Assembly: GCA_002238505.1 (NCBI GenBank)
Contig: MPMM01000003.1
Span: 1 to 64,000, forward strand
Reading direction: 5' to 3'
Origin: SAR202 cluster bacterium bin22
Lineage (GTDB): Bacteria; Chloroflexota; Dehalococcoidia; Lucifugimonadales; UBA3495
DNA length: 64,000 nucleotides
Part shown: positions 1 through 7,726 of the stretch, one piece after another
How the letters are laid out: each line of letters begins with the position of its first letter
Numbering within the stretch: position 1 is the first letter of the stretch
Notes under the pieces: generated by a model
The model's input: the letters and a program-made list of their open reading frames with translations, nothing else
The model's database searches: none
What the model was told of the DNA's origin: nothing
Made by a program: the position numbers and the translations under genes

Positions 1-309
<309 letters not shown>

Positions 310-322
<13 letters not shown>

Positions 323-576
323 GGAGCGTGGAACTGCGCTATACTGAACATGCTCTTAATATGATGGGTCAGCGCGAAATTCCGCCCGAATGGGTAGAAA
401 GAGTCCTGGAAAGTCCCTCTCTCCAACTGCCAAACCCCAAGGACACAGAAGTAGAACGCTTCTTTGGCCGGATTCCGGAGTTTGGAAACCGCGCACTACG
501 CGTTGCCGTAAACACCAGAACAACACCTTGGCGTGTAGTCACCGTATTCTTCGACCGCGCCGCCGGAGGACTGTAA
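310..576 (+). CDS. DUF4258 family protein
   Basis: A small protein of about 88 residues. It has the DUF4258 pattern: a strand with RYTEHALNMM, a helix with MGQREIPPEWVERVLESP, then a basic strand ending RVVTVFFDRA. The fold resembles that of RelE/BrnT-like toxins, and such genes often sit beside DUF2283 genes, as here. The stop overlaps the next start (TAATG at 574-578), so the two are translationally coupled. The GTG at 310 is inside the end of the hydrolase gene; GTG at 328 or ATG at 361 are alternatives. A role as the toxic or nuclease-like half of a two-gene module is inference only. Confidence 0.7.
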
Positions 577-776
577 TGAAACTTACGGTAGATAGTTCAG
601 CCGACGCCTTATACCTGCGTTTGGACAAGTCCCCAATTGTGGAGACGGAAGAAGTCGCCCCAGGTGTAATGCTGGACTTCAACGAAAACAACGAGGTTGT
701 AGGCGTAGAAATGCTCTACCTTTCCAAGCGTTCCCCGAACCTGGACTTGTCGGACTTGCAGTTTGAGAACACATAA
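576..776 (+). CDS. DUF2283 family protein
   Basis: A 66-residue acidic protein with the DUF2283 signature: MKLTVDSSADALYLRLDKSP at the start, then a V-x-G-V-x-x-D-F-N segment and a V-V-G-V-E-M-L strand. The start ATG overlaps the stop of the DUF4258 gene. DUF2283 proteins are short, made mostly of strands, and recurrently paired with DUF4258. An antidote-like role is plausible from size, charge and coupling, but nothing in the sequence proves it. Confidence 0.8.
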   Translation: MKLTVDSSADALYLRLDKSPIVETEEVAPGVMLDFNENNEVVGVEMLYLSKRSPNLDLSDLQFENT

Positions 777-789
777 ACTTCAGCTTGCC

Positions 790-893
790 CGGAAATAACC
801 AAGGATTGCGGCCACCGCTCCGAGGTAGAACAAACAGAGAAGTCCGTGTAAGTAGTGCTGGAGTGGTTTGGGTAGGTAGTTTAAAATTGCGAA
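790..893 (+). pseudogene. decayed duplicate of the hydrolase 3' end and DUF4258 start
   Basis: Bases 805-893 closely follow 253-340, which hold the hydrolase codons for CGHRPEVEQTEKF and onward, the stop, and the first codons of the DUF4258 gene. Several substitutions and small indels remove the open frame, for example a TAA soon after the lysine-serine codons. The DUF4258/DUF2283 pair therefore lies between two copies of one junction, as expected after tandem duplication followed by decay. Confidence 0.75.
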
Positions 894-1000
894 TTGCCAG
901 GTCGTTTTCCCTGATAGAAAGCTTGCCGCAATAAAGCCGATGTCGATTTCATCGGCACCCTTTCCCCATTTAGGGACCAGACGCCTTGCGCGTTCCCCCG

Positions 1001-1330
1001 TCAGTTGTGCCACCGCATGGGTGTAACTATTTCCTCGGGACGAGCTTTCAAGTATTCGACCATTACCTCTGTCCCAACCAGCACTCTTGAGTCCGACTCT
1101 GATCCAGGATATGCCTTGCGCACGATTTGGCCGTTGGCGAACACTACCGCAAATGGCAGCTCATCATTGGGAAGTGCGGCGAAGTGACTGGCTAATCCCC
1201 GTTCTTCAATGTCGGTTATAAAGTCGAAAGTCAAGCCTGGAAAAGAGGCGGGAATATCATTGCATTCGTCATACTCCTCAACTAGGCTAAAGGGTGAAGG
1301 GCCAACAACCCACACGTTGTAATATCCCAT
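1001..1330 (-). CDS. hypothetical protein, possibly thioredoxin-like fold
   Basis: A 109-residue soluble protein, not assigned to a family. A strand (YNVWVVG) is followed later by FDFITDIEERGLASHF, a P-x-A-V-V-F strand and NGQIV. This resembles the second half of a thioredoxin fold, with a strand-turn-strand after a proline, but there is no CxxC. A GAGG ribosome site lies about eight bases before the ATG. It is divergent from the HNH gene; only 86 bases separate the two starts. A second minus-strand frame starting with GTG at 1013 overlaps its end, but that frame runs into the decayed duplicate and is probably not a gene. Confidence 0.5.
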   Translation of the reverse strand: MGYYNVWVVGPSPFSLVEEYDECNDIPASFPGLTFDFITDIEERGLASHFAALPNDELPFAVVFANGQIVRKAYPGSESDSRVLVGTEVMVEYLKARPEEIVTPMRWHN

Positions 1331-1416
1331 CGGATTACCTCACTCTCACTCGGTCTTCCCAGTCAACTCGGGTGCAGCGCACTCAACTAAACCGTTGTTC
1401 GGGGAGCTTCAATGCA

Positions 1417-2187
1417 ATGACCACCAGAACCCCGTGGACACGACAACAGCTGCTGGCTGCATTTGAAATATACTGTTGCCGCCTAAATTTCGGTAGCTTT
1501 CACAGTAGGAATCCTGAAATAGTTCGTTTTGCCTCCTCAATTGGCAGATCGCCCTCTGCCCTCGCCATGAAACTCTCAAATATTGCCAGTCTTGATCCGC
1601 TGATAACCTCTACCGGGCGGGTAGGCCTCAAGAGCGCTTCTGCTGCTGACCGGGCCATGTGGGAGGAAATGACCCAGGATTGGGACAGTTTCTCGTTACT
1701 GCTCAAGGAGAATCTGGACTCTCTTGGTTTAGCTGAGAATTCCGACCCCGTTAATTCCACTGAAGAACCATTCGACAATCCTCAGTTAGGGGTTGATCGT
1801 CCGATCACATCCACAGCAAGAGTCGGGCAACGTTTCTTTAGGACGGCGGTTCTCAGTGCCTACGAACAAAGATGCTGCATTTCAGGACTTGCCATACCAG
1901 GGCTGTTGGTAGCGAGTCACATAGTTCCTTGGCGAATTGACCTCGCCAACAGGGTTAATCCTCACAACGGCCTGCTGCTCTCCGCTTTGCACGACCGAGC
2001 CTTCGACACCGGCTTGTTCACGATAGAGAAAAACATGACCGTCAAAGTTTCCAGAGAATGCCCCCAGGATGAGTTTTATTCTTCCGCCATCTTTGCCTTC
2101 CACGGCAAACGCATAAGCTCCCCTCTCAAATTCGCCCCCGATCCCGAATTCCTTAAATACCACCGGGATAACATCTATATCGGCTAA
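1417..2187 (+). CDS. HNH endonuclease domain protein
   Basis: 256 residues from the ATG at 1417, which has GGGAG upstream; an earlier in-frame ATG at 1294 overlaps the divergent gene. The C-terminal half holds the HNH module of putative restriction endonucleases: CISGLAIPGLLVASHIVPW, then NPHNGLLLSALHDRAFDTGL, with His in ASHI, Asn/His in NPHN and a final His-Asp. The N-terminal half (LLAAFEIYCCRLNFGSFHSR) is the region that usually precedes HNH in this class. It probably cuts DNA. No methyltransferase is nearby, so it may be a solitary defence or mobile-element enzyme. Confidence 0.85.
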   Translation: MTTRTPWTRQQLLAAFEIYCCRLNFGSFHSRNPEIVRFASSIGRSPSALAMKLSNIASLDPLITSTGRVGLKSASAADRAMWEEMTQDWDSFSLLLKENLDSLGLAENSDPVNSTEEPFDNPQLGVDRPITSTARVGQRFFRTAVLSAYEQRCCISGLAIPGLLVASHIVPWRIDLANRVNPHNGLLLSALHDRAFDTGLFTIEKNMTVKVSRECPQDEFYSSAIFAFHGKRISSPLKFAPDPEFLKYHRDNIYIG

Positions 2188-2206
2188 CACCCCCACTCCC
2201 CCCTTG

Positions 2207-2235
2207 CCACCCTGGATTACCCATCCCTACCATAA
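2207..2235 (+). repeat. dispersed direct repeat, copy 1 (CCACCCTGGATWACCC type)
   Basis: A roughly 29-base sequence beginning CCACCCTGGATTACCC and ending in CCTACCATAA recurs at 20663-20692 with a few changes. Copy 1 lies just upstream of the phage-type HTH gene; copy 2 lies in a gene-free region. Confidence 0.7.
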
Positions 2236-2318
2236 TTTCTACACCATCTCCGGGATAGTCACTAAATCCCTGCGATAAATCCAGCATCCAGCCTGCTCGT
2301 CAGTCTAAGCGAGGTATC

Positions 2319-2849
2319 ATGCCGGCCAAAAAACGGAAGCAACGTCCAACAAGTACTTCTCCACGCCCCAAGGCTCGCGCAGCATCCCCCAAATCCGGAC
2401 AGGTAGTAGATCCTTCCGGCAACCCGGTACCAGAGCCTGCTCCGGCAACTATAGGCCAGGAAAGTACCCTTCCCGGCTATTCCAGCCTCACCCCGCGCCA
2501 GCAGGCCGCCCTGCCCGTGGTGGCCTTGTCCCCTTCCCTTGCCCAGGCCGCCCGCTGGTCCGGCGTCAGCGAGTCAACCCTGCGCCGCTGGCAAGCAGAC
2601 CCTGCCTTTGAGGAGCTTGTTGTTCGCGTACGGCAAGATACATCGCGTCAGGCAAGCCAGGAAATCCAGTCGCTGCTCCCCCGCTGCGTCTCCATATTCT
2701 CCGAGGCCTTGGATTCTCCCGATCTCGCCATGCGTCTTCGCGCCGCCCGCTATGTCCTTTCTCTTGTTGCCCGCCTTGGCGAATCGCACCAACTGTCCAC
2801 CGATATCCTGAACTTGGAAACCGTATTTGAGGTCGCCCCAAAGCCATGA
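2319..2849 (+). CDS. phBC6A51-type helix-turn-helix protein
   Basis: 176 residues. A basic, Pro/Ser-rich tail (residues 1-40, starting MPAKKRKQRP) precedes LTPRQQAALPVVALSPSLAQ and a helix-turn-helix ARWSGVSESTLRRWQADPAF, followed by a long helical segment with Q-rich and R-rich faces. This is the arrangement of phBC6A51-like and small-terminase-like phage DNA-binding proteins. A GAGGTATC ribosome site precedes the ATG. The surrounding repeats, and an HNH gene upstream, suggest an element or phage remnant, but no capsid or large-terminase gene is present. It could equally be a domesticated regulator. Confidence 0.7.
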   Translation: MPAKKRKQRPTSTSPRPKARAASPKSGQVVDPSGNPVPEPAPATIGQESTLPGYSSLTPRQQAALPVVALSPSLAQAARWSGVSESTLRRWQADPAFEELVVRVRQDTSRQASQEIQSLLPRCVSIFSEALDSPDLAMRLRAARYVLSLVARLGESHQLSTDILNLETVFEVAPKP

Positions 2850-2901
2850 CGGTAACACCCTGTCAAAATGCCGTCTCCGCCATAATTCTTCAGGTACAAA
2901 A

Positions 2902-2931
2902 TGACAGGAAAAGACAGGAAATAACCGGAAA
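2902..2931 (+). repeat. three 10-bp iterons, copy 1
   Basis: TGACAGGAAA, AGACAGGAAA and TAACCGGAAA lie head to tail with an exact 10-base period. They are preceded by TACAAAA and followed by an A/T-rich stretch. The same arrangement recurs at 11265-11294 (minus) and 20911-20940 (plus). Confidence 0.85.
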
Positions 2932-3177
2932 AAATAAATTTCTCCCCTTCCCTATGAGGAAAGCCATCGACCGTGTGGTCCAACCCAACCCCGTCAGAGA
3001 ACATCCTTGCCGATTCCTGGGGAGTGCCGTCAAGAGTCGATTCTCGTCATTCTGGCGAAAGCCGGAATCCAGGAACGTCTTAATTATGGGTGACAACCTC
3101 CGCGATGTAACAAGGCTTTGTATTGCAGCGTATTTGCACCCGACTTGGAAAAACTCTTGTGCTTCTTCGTATTAATT

Positions 3178-3300
3178 AGAGACTATCTCAAAATCCCTTC
3201 CCCCTTGACGGGGGAAGGTTAGGATGGGGGTGAAAAGCAATCTCATTTGCCGTCGCATTTTACCCAATGCTCTATCTTGAATAATTTTGAGATAGCTTCT
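3178..3300 (+). mobile_element. 123-bp MITE-like element, copy 1
   Basis: Imperfect terminal inverted repeats: AGAGACTATCTCAAAAT at the left and the complement of AGAAGCTATCTCAAAAT at the right. The interior has a REP-like palindrome (CCTTCCCCCTTGACGGGGGAAGG) next to the left end and no open frame. A second copy of exactly the same length lies inverted at 11394-11516. It is non-autonomous and would need a transposase supplied elsewhere. I see no clear target duplication. Confidence 0.75.
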
Positions 3301-3333
3301 TCGTGGATAAACTGAAAACTTGGAGACAACGCC

Positions 3334-3828
3334 ATGTACACTCTTTCCCAGATTCGTCGCCGTGTGGATGCCTTGAAACGCAAATACGCCATCGAGTTGA
3401 CCATAGTCAGGCTGTTTCCCTTGGTTGAGGAATTCTCCCTCCACTGGGCCAGCGAAATCGCCGATCATCGGCCCGCCCCCGAGATTCATCCCTTCATCCG
3501 GCGCATTGCCGACCATGGCTTCCGCTTTCATACCTTCATGGCCCTTCACAGTTACCTTGAACGCTGTAACAGCGAGAATGAGGTTCCCCACCCCCTTGGG
3601 ATGATCTCCGGGTTGCTGCCGCAGGTACCCTACGAGCGCCTCCGCGATATGCTTGCGAACCTTCAGCAGGTGAAGCTTCCCCCCTCTGACTGCCCCCAGT
3701 CCCGGAACGGTTGCCGAAACATCATTTGCGCCGCCGCAACCTTCATAGCCAGGATCGTACAATCGCATTTCAGCACTGACGAAACCCCGTCGTTCCAGCG
3801 CAGCCTGGAACCTCGACCATCGTTATGA
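3334..3828 (+). CDS. hypothetical protein beside HTH gene
   Basis: 164 residues, not assigned to a known family. It starts MYTLSQIRRRVDALKRKYAI, a basic helical segment that could bind nucleic acid. A mixed helical region follows, containing HRPAPEIHPFIRRIADHGFR. The last 20 or so residues (from about SFQRSLEPRPSL) are encoded inside a 58-base direct repeat, so the original stop may have been lost or moved. Start chosen at the ATG with TTGGAGAC upstream. Same strand as the HTH gene, with the MITE-like element between them. Confidence 0.55.
   Translation: MYTLSQIRRRVDALKRKYAIELTIVRLFPLVEEFSLHWASEIADHRPAPEIHPFIRRIADHGFRFHTFMALHSYLERCNSENEVPHPLGMISGLLPQVPYERLRDMLANLQQVKLPPSDCPQSRNGCRNIICAAATFIARIVQSHFSTDETPSFQRSLEPRPSL
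3761..3818 (+). repeat. 58-bp direct repeat, copy 1
   Basis: Begins AATCGCATTTCAGCA and ends GGAACCTCGACC. It carries the palindromic core CGTTCCAGCG...CTGGAAC. Copy 2 is at 3922-3979. Copy 1 overlaps the 3' end of the preceding hypothetical gene. Confidence 0.8.
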
Positions 3829-3853
3829 CCATCGTTATGACCCCCATGCGTAG

Positions 3854-3873
3854 GGGCGCACGGCCGTGCGCCC
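3854..3873. repeat. perfect 20-bp palindrome between the two direct repeats
   Basis: GGGCGCACGGCCGTGCGCCC reads the same on both strands. It lies between the two 58-bp direct repeats. A second, broken GCGCCC segment follows it. It could act as a terminator stem or belong to a repeat family. Confidence 0.8.
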
Positions 3874-3921
3874 ATGACGGCCCTGCGCCCCCGACTGCCC
3901 TCGCCCGGCCCAACCCAGGTC

Positions 3922-3979
3922 AATCGCATATCAGCATCGGGCAAACCCCGTCGTTCCCGCGCCGGCTGGAACCTCGACC
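3922..3979 (+). repeat. 58-bp direct repeat, copy 2
   Basis: Begins AATCGCATATCAGCA and ends GGAACCTCGACC, matching 3761-3818 over its full length. The core reads CGTTCCCGCGCCGGCTGGAAC. The 300 bases from 3829 to 4129 contain no gene; this repeat, the 20-bp palindrome and a duplicated CCATCGTTATGA are all that I see. Confidence 0.8.
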
Positions 3980-4129
3980 CTGTGGAAACAACGGTTGATG
4001 TGGAATTCTCCATATACGGCGCCATTCATCGCCAGGCTTTGCAACCTTGCCACCCGCAACCCCACGGTGCTAAACTCCCACCAACCCCCTATACCTGCAA
4101 CGCAATCCACCATCCTTTGAGGTGTCAAT

Positions 4130-5392
4130 ATGCTAATCGGCCACTTTACCGAGCAGCCCTGGCAAGATGACAACTCTGGCCTGATGGGCACCCAGTCCAC
4201 CGACCTGAGCATCAGCAACGAGCACTACAACCCCAACGTTGGCGCCAGCCTCTACAACCGTTACTTGGACGAGAAGGTGTACGCCGAGGAAATGGGCTTC
4301 GATGCCCTCATGCTCAACGAGCACCACAGCACTCCCTTCTGTATGCAGGGCGTCACCAACGTCGGCGCTTCCATCCTGGCCCGCATCACCAACAAGGCCA
4401 AGATAATCATCCTGGGCAATGTCCTCCCCATCTGGGACGACCCCCTGTGGCTTGCCGAGCAGCTTGCCATGATCGACATGATCTCCCACGGACGCCTGGT
4501 GTCCGGCTTTGTCCGAGGTGGCGGACGCGAGAGTTATTCCCATAACTCGCCGCCCCACTTCAACCGCGAGCGGTTCGAGGAGGCCCACGACTTCCTTATC
4601 AAGGCCTGGACCACCCCCGGCCCCTGGCGCTGGGAGGGCAAGCACTACCACTATCGCTACGTCAATCCCTGGATGCGGCCCCTGCAGCAGCCCCATCCGC
4701 CCATCTGGATTCCCTCCACCGTCAGCGTTGAGACGGTGAAGTGGACCGCCGAGAAGGCCTATCCCCTGGTCCTCCTGGCCACCAAGCTGGAACCCACCAA
4801 GGAGGCCTTCGAGCTTTACCATGAGACCGCCGCCGAGTTCGGCCACAACTCCGGGACCCAGAACGTGGCCTACCTGTGGAAGGTTCACGTGGACGAGACC
4901 GAGGAGAAGGCCGAGGAAGTTGGACGCAAGTACTTGTCCGGCGTCAGCAACCCCTTCCTGGCCGGCAACGAGGGACAGGTCAACCCCGCTATCATGAGTC
5001 TGCCGGGACATACTTCCCGCCGATCCCGCCGCCTGTCCGCCACCGCCTTCGGCCCCGCCGGACGCTTCGGCACCAACCGCCGTCCTTACGAGGACCAGGC
5101 CGCCGACTACAGCATCATCTCCGGCACCCCCAAGACGGTCATACCCAAGATTCGCCACGTCCTCGAGTACCTGCGCCCCGGCAGCGTCTTCTTCTGGGAT
5201 GGCGACGGCGCCATGTCCCACGATGACCAGATGCGCAGCCTCCGCCTCATGGGCCAGGAGGTCATCCCCGCCGTCCGCGAAATGGCCAAGGAACTGGAAC
5301 TCTACAGCCCCTTCGAAAAGGACACCAAGACCGGCGAGTTCTTCAACGCCCCCGCCCACCAGATAGCAGACCCCGCCCCCGCCGACGACTAG
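4130..5392 (+). CDS. LLM-class flavin-dependent monooxygenase
   Basis: 420 residues of the bacterial luciferase-like (F420/FMN, TIM-barrel) family. Visible landmarks are an N-terminal strand MLIGHFTEQPW, LNEHHSTPFC, LAEQLAMIDMISHGRLVSGF, the family signature QQPHPPIWIPST near the middle, and the ending IPKIRHVLEYLRPGSVFFW. Such enzymes oxidise organic substrates with reduced flavin and O2. GAGGTG lies six bases before the ATG. Third codon positions are almost all C or G. The gene stands alone between repeat blocks. The substrate cannot be read from the sequence. Confidence 0.92.
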   Translation: MLIGHFTEQPWQDDNSGLMGTQSTDLSISNEHYNPNVGASLYNRYLDEKVYAEEMGFDALMLNEHHSTPFCMQGVTNVGASILARITNKAKIIILGNVLPIWDDPLWLAEQLAMIDMISHGRLVSGFVRGGGRESYSHNSPPHFNRERFEEAHDFLIKAWTTPGPWRWEGKHYHYRYVNPWMRPLQQPHPPIWIPSTVSVETVKWTAEKAYPLVLLATKLEPTKEAFELYHETAAEFGHNSGTQNVAYLWKVHVDETEEKAEEVGRKYLSGVSNPFLAGNEGQVNPAIMSLPGHTSRRSRRLSATAFGPAGRFGTNRRPYEDQAADYSIISGTPKTVIPKIRHVLEYLRPGSVFFWDGDGAMSHDDQMRSLRLMGQEVIPAVREMAKELELYSPFEKDTKTGEFFNAPAHQIADPAPADD

Positions 5393-5696
5393 CCCTACAG
5401 GCCAGCAAGAGCCAAACTGTCCCTTCCCCCTTGAAGGGGGAAGGCCAGGATGGGGTGCCCCCCCGCCAACCAGCAAACCAACCCAAGATCCCTTCCCCCT
5501 CGAAGGGGGAAGGCTAGGATGGGGGTGACTCCCCCCACCAAAAAACACACCCAAACCCCCCTCCCCCCGGAGGGGGGGAAGGAGGGGAGGGGGGGGCCCC
5601 CCCCCACCGACAAAGCAGAGAAAGTCCCTTCCCCCTCGAAGGGGGAAGGCTGGGATGGGGGTGACAATCCCCAATGCGAGTAGCAGAGGGTGAGTC
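5393..5696. repeat. array of REP-like palindromes
   Basis: Four units of the type CCTTCCCCCTYGAAGGGGG followed by AAGG-Y-Y-RGGATGGGG(G)TG: at 5421-5457, 5490-5528, a degenerate G/C-rich unit at about 5556-5596, and 5625-5664. Spacers of about 30-35 bases differ in sequence. The unit is also the palindrome inside both MITE-like copies and, degenerate, at 37989-38046. It sits between convergent genes, so it may also end transcription. No gene lies here. Confidence 0.85.
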
Positions 5697-6746
5697 CTAC
5701 AAAGTCGCCGTCAGCACCGACATCGGCCTGGCCCCAACCTCATAGGTAGCCAGCGCGGTCATTGCTCCCGACTGCCCGTTGATGCTGTAAGCCGCCAGCC
5801 GGTTGGTCGCCGACCCTGCCGCGAACACGTACTGCCCCGAAGGGTCCAGGCTGAAGGCGCTGGGGACCGCCTCAGTCTCCACGTGCGCCGCCGGCGTCAG
5901 CATCCCTGCACCGTCCACCGCGAAGGCGGCAATGCTGTTGTGACCACGGTTGGGCACGAACAGCAGGCTTGCATCCGGCGAGAACTGGATCTGCGAGCAG
6001 GTGTTGCGGACCGTCACCCCCTCGGGCAGGGTGGATACCGTCTGCAGGTGGCTCAGCGTCCCAGAACCCTGGTCAATCCCGTAGGACGAAACGCTGCACC
6101 CCTGCTCATTCGAGAAGTACACAATGTCCAGGCTGGGGTGCATGATCAGGTGACGCGGCCCCACCAGCGGGTCCATCTCCAGCGTCAGCGGGTCATTGCC
6201 CGACAGCGTCCCAGTGGCCTCGTCAAACCGCAACTGGTAGATGACATTGGGACCCGGGATGTTCTTCGGCGGCTCCAGCACGTTGTCCTGCTGGTACGCG
6301 ATGTGGGGGACATAGGCGTACCGGTTGGACCGGTCGGTCATGATCGAGTGGGCCCCGTCTGCGGTTGCCAGGGACGACGTTGCGTCCGCCCCCACGCTGC
6401 CGTCATCCCCCAGCGGAAACACTGCGGCCCGCGCGCCCTGGTAGAAGGAACATAGCAGGTGCCTACCTGTCCGGTCATGAACGATGTAGGTTGGCGAGTC
6501 CTGGGTCTCTACTATCCCCGTCTGGGAGAAGCTGCCCGTTGTCGGGTCAACGCGATGGCTGCTGATCTGGGCGGAAGTCCGGTGCCCGATATACAAAGTG
6601 GACTGGCCCTGGCTCAAAGCCAGCAGCGACGGTCCGCCCGGTATGGCTGCTTCCGACTGCAGGGAAAGCGCCCCGTTCCCTTCGTCCATGGTGAAGATGG
6701 ATATCCGGTCATCATCCTGGGCAGCAACGTAAACGAAAGTCGTCAT
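5697..6746 (-). CDS. lactonase-family beta-propeller protein (6-phosphogluconolactonase-like)
   Basis: 349 residues of the seven-bladed lactonase family (PF10282 type). The start MTTFVYVAAQDDDRISIFTM is typical, followed by repeated blades such as FSLDPSGQYVFAAG and RNTCSQIQFSPDASLLFVPN, and an arginine/histidine-rich centre (GPRHLIMHP). No signal peptide. AGGAGG lies seven bases before the ATG. Family members hydrolyse 6-phosphogluconolactone or other lactones, or act as muconate-cyclase-like enzymes. No pentose-phosphate gene is adjacent, so the exact substrate is open. Confidence 0.85.
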   Translation of the reverse strand: MTTFVYVAAQDDDRISIFTMDEGNGALSLQSEAAIPGGPSLLALSQGQSTLYIGHRTSAQISSHRVDPTTGSFSQTGIVETQDSPTYIVHDRTGRHLLCSFYQGARAAVFPLGDDGSVGADATSSLATADGAHSIMTDRSNRYAYVPHIAYQQDNVLEPPKNIPGPNVIYQLRFDEATGTLSGNDPLTLEMDPLVGPRHLIMHPSLDIVYFSNEQGCSVSSYGIDQGSGTLSHLQTVSTLPEGVTVRNTCSQIQFSPDASLLFVPNRGHNSIAAFAVDGAGMLTPAAHVETEAVPSAFSLDPSGQYVFAAGSATNRLAAYSINGQSGAMTALATYEVGARPMSVLTATL

Positions 6747-6871
6747 GGCCTACCTCCTAATGTTCTTCTTGGTAATATGGTCTGGAATTGTTTGAACCTG
6801 CCAGAAAGTTCGATTGGTGCGGTTGCCCCATTGTCGCCCAAGTACCTGAAGCAGGCAAGGGTTACTTCTGG

Positions 6872-6900
6872 TGGACACTGCGGGACACGCTGGGTATAAT
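6872..6900 (+). promoter_or_regulatory. promoter of tRNA-Ser
   Basis: TGGACA (6872-6877), a 17-base spacer and a perfect TATAAT (6895-6900) lie just ahead of the tRNA. The predicted start is about ten bases upstream of the mature 5' end. Confidence 0.8.
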
Positions 6901-6917
6901 GACCGAACCCACTTTGC

Positions 6918-7007
6918 GGAGAGGTGCCGGAGTGGACGAACGGGCACGACTGGAAATCGTGTAGGGGCTTACGCCTCTCGAGGGTTCGAATCCCTCTCTC
7001 TCCGCCA
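6918..7007 (+). tRNA. tRNA-Ser (anticodon GGA)
   Basis: The acceptor stem GGAGAGG pairs with TCTCTCC (6997-7003), discriminator G, and CCA is encoded (7005-7007). The anticodon stem CACGA/TCGTG encloses loop CTGGAAA, giving anticodon GGA at 6952-6954. A long variable arm (about 6962-6979) marks it as a type II serine tRNA. The T arm is GAGGG-TTCGAAT-CCCTC. It reads UCC and UCU codons. Confidence 0.95.
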
Positions 7008-7726
7008 CTCCATCTATTCCCCCTGATCTCAACAGTTCCCCTTTTATGCCTGCTTGGGCCGACTCCCTGCCAAAACGCCCGAATTCCTATGGAATTCAAG
7101 ATTGCACAAAGATACCGTGCAACCTTAGGCATGGATCTCATACCAGAAGGCCCCCATGCGATAGCAGTCAAGGCTCATCGCAGCACAAGCAAGGTCTCTC
7201 ACTGTGCCCGGCTAGCAATACGACGGAATTGGGTTGACACCCAGGTTTGAAACGTCCGAGTCCATGCACTGGACCCGGAGGCCATCCATCCACAGAAATT
7301 GCGGGACTTAGGCGTGAGCAGTTACCCCACAGTATCCCTGCATCCGACAGTGAAATGGTCATCGAAAACCAGGTGGCCATCAAACAGGGAAGGGATACCT
7401 TCGCTGAAGAGCATCGGCGACGTAGAAATGAAAGGACTGTCACGCCCACCGCGCCCAGACAGTTCCAAACAACCTAACTTTGTGAGAGAGAATCGAACAG
7501 GAAGTCAGAATAGCCAAGTAAAACGGGTGAACCATTTTAGAGAAGGAGCCCGCCTGCTGGAGAACACCTGGACCTCCCCGCAGAGACTGAACGAAATGGC
7601 GCTGGCATCATCAGACCCAGCAAATACGCCGATGTTCCGCCACCAGTGAATCTAAAAGTCCAACCAGGCTGAAACTGCCTGGTATGGGTCAGGTAACTGA
7701 ACCGAAAAGGATACGGCAACGCATTA
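7008..7726. other. 720-bp interval without a recognisable gene
   Basis: Open frames here are short, have no convincing ribosome sites and show no family motifs. No repeat of the kinds seen elsewhere in the window is present. It lies between the tRNA and the 3' end of the MpaB-like gene. Confidence 0.6.

Larger units (their letters stand above)
2850..3333. other. gene-free interval with repeats
   Basis: No coding sequence is convincing here. The interval holds the 10-bp iterons (2902-2931), a short palindromic CATTCTGGCGAAAGCCGGAATCC-like element at about 3048-3070 of a type scattered through many bacterial genomes, and the first copy of the 123-bp MITE-like element. Confidence 0.7.

Noticed and set aside
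780-1013. 77-residue minus-strand frame after the small hypothetical gene
   Set aside because: It begins with GTG inside the preceding gene and its second half is the complement of the decayed hydrolase duplicate, so it is unlikely to encode a protein.
2319-3828. Prophage
   Set aside because: Only one phage-type HTH gene and one unknown gene. No large terminase, portal, capsid or integrase, and no attachment-site pair at the tRNA-Ser.
5421-5664. CRISPR array
   Set aside because: Units are self-complementary palindromes of varying length with only four copies and short uneven spacers. No cas genes nearby. A REP-type array fits better.
4133-5674. 513-residue minus-strand frame opposite the flavin monooxygenase
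   Set aside because: It is antisense to a complete luciferase-like gene, is Gly/Val-rich as expected from the complement of G/C-biased codons, and runs through the palindrome array. No motifs.
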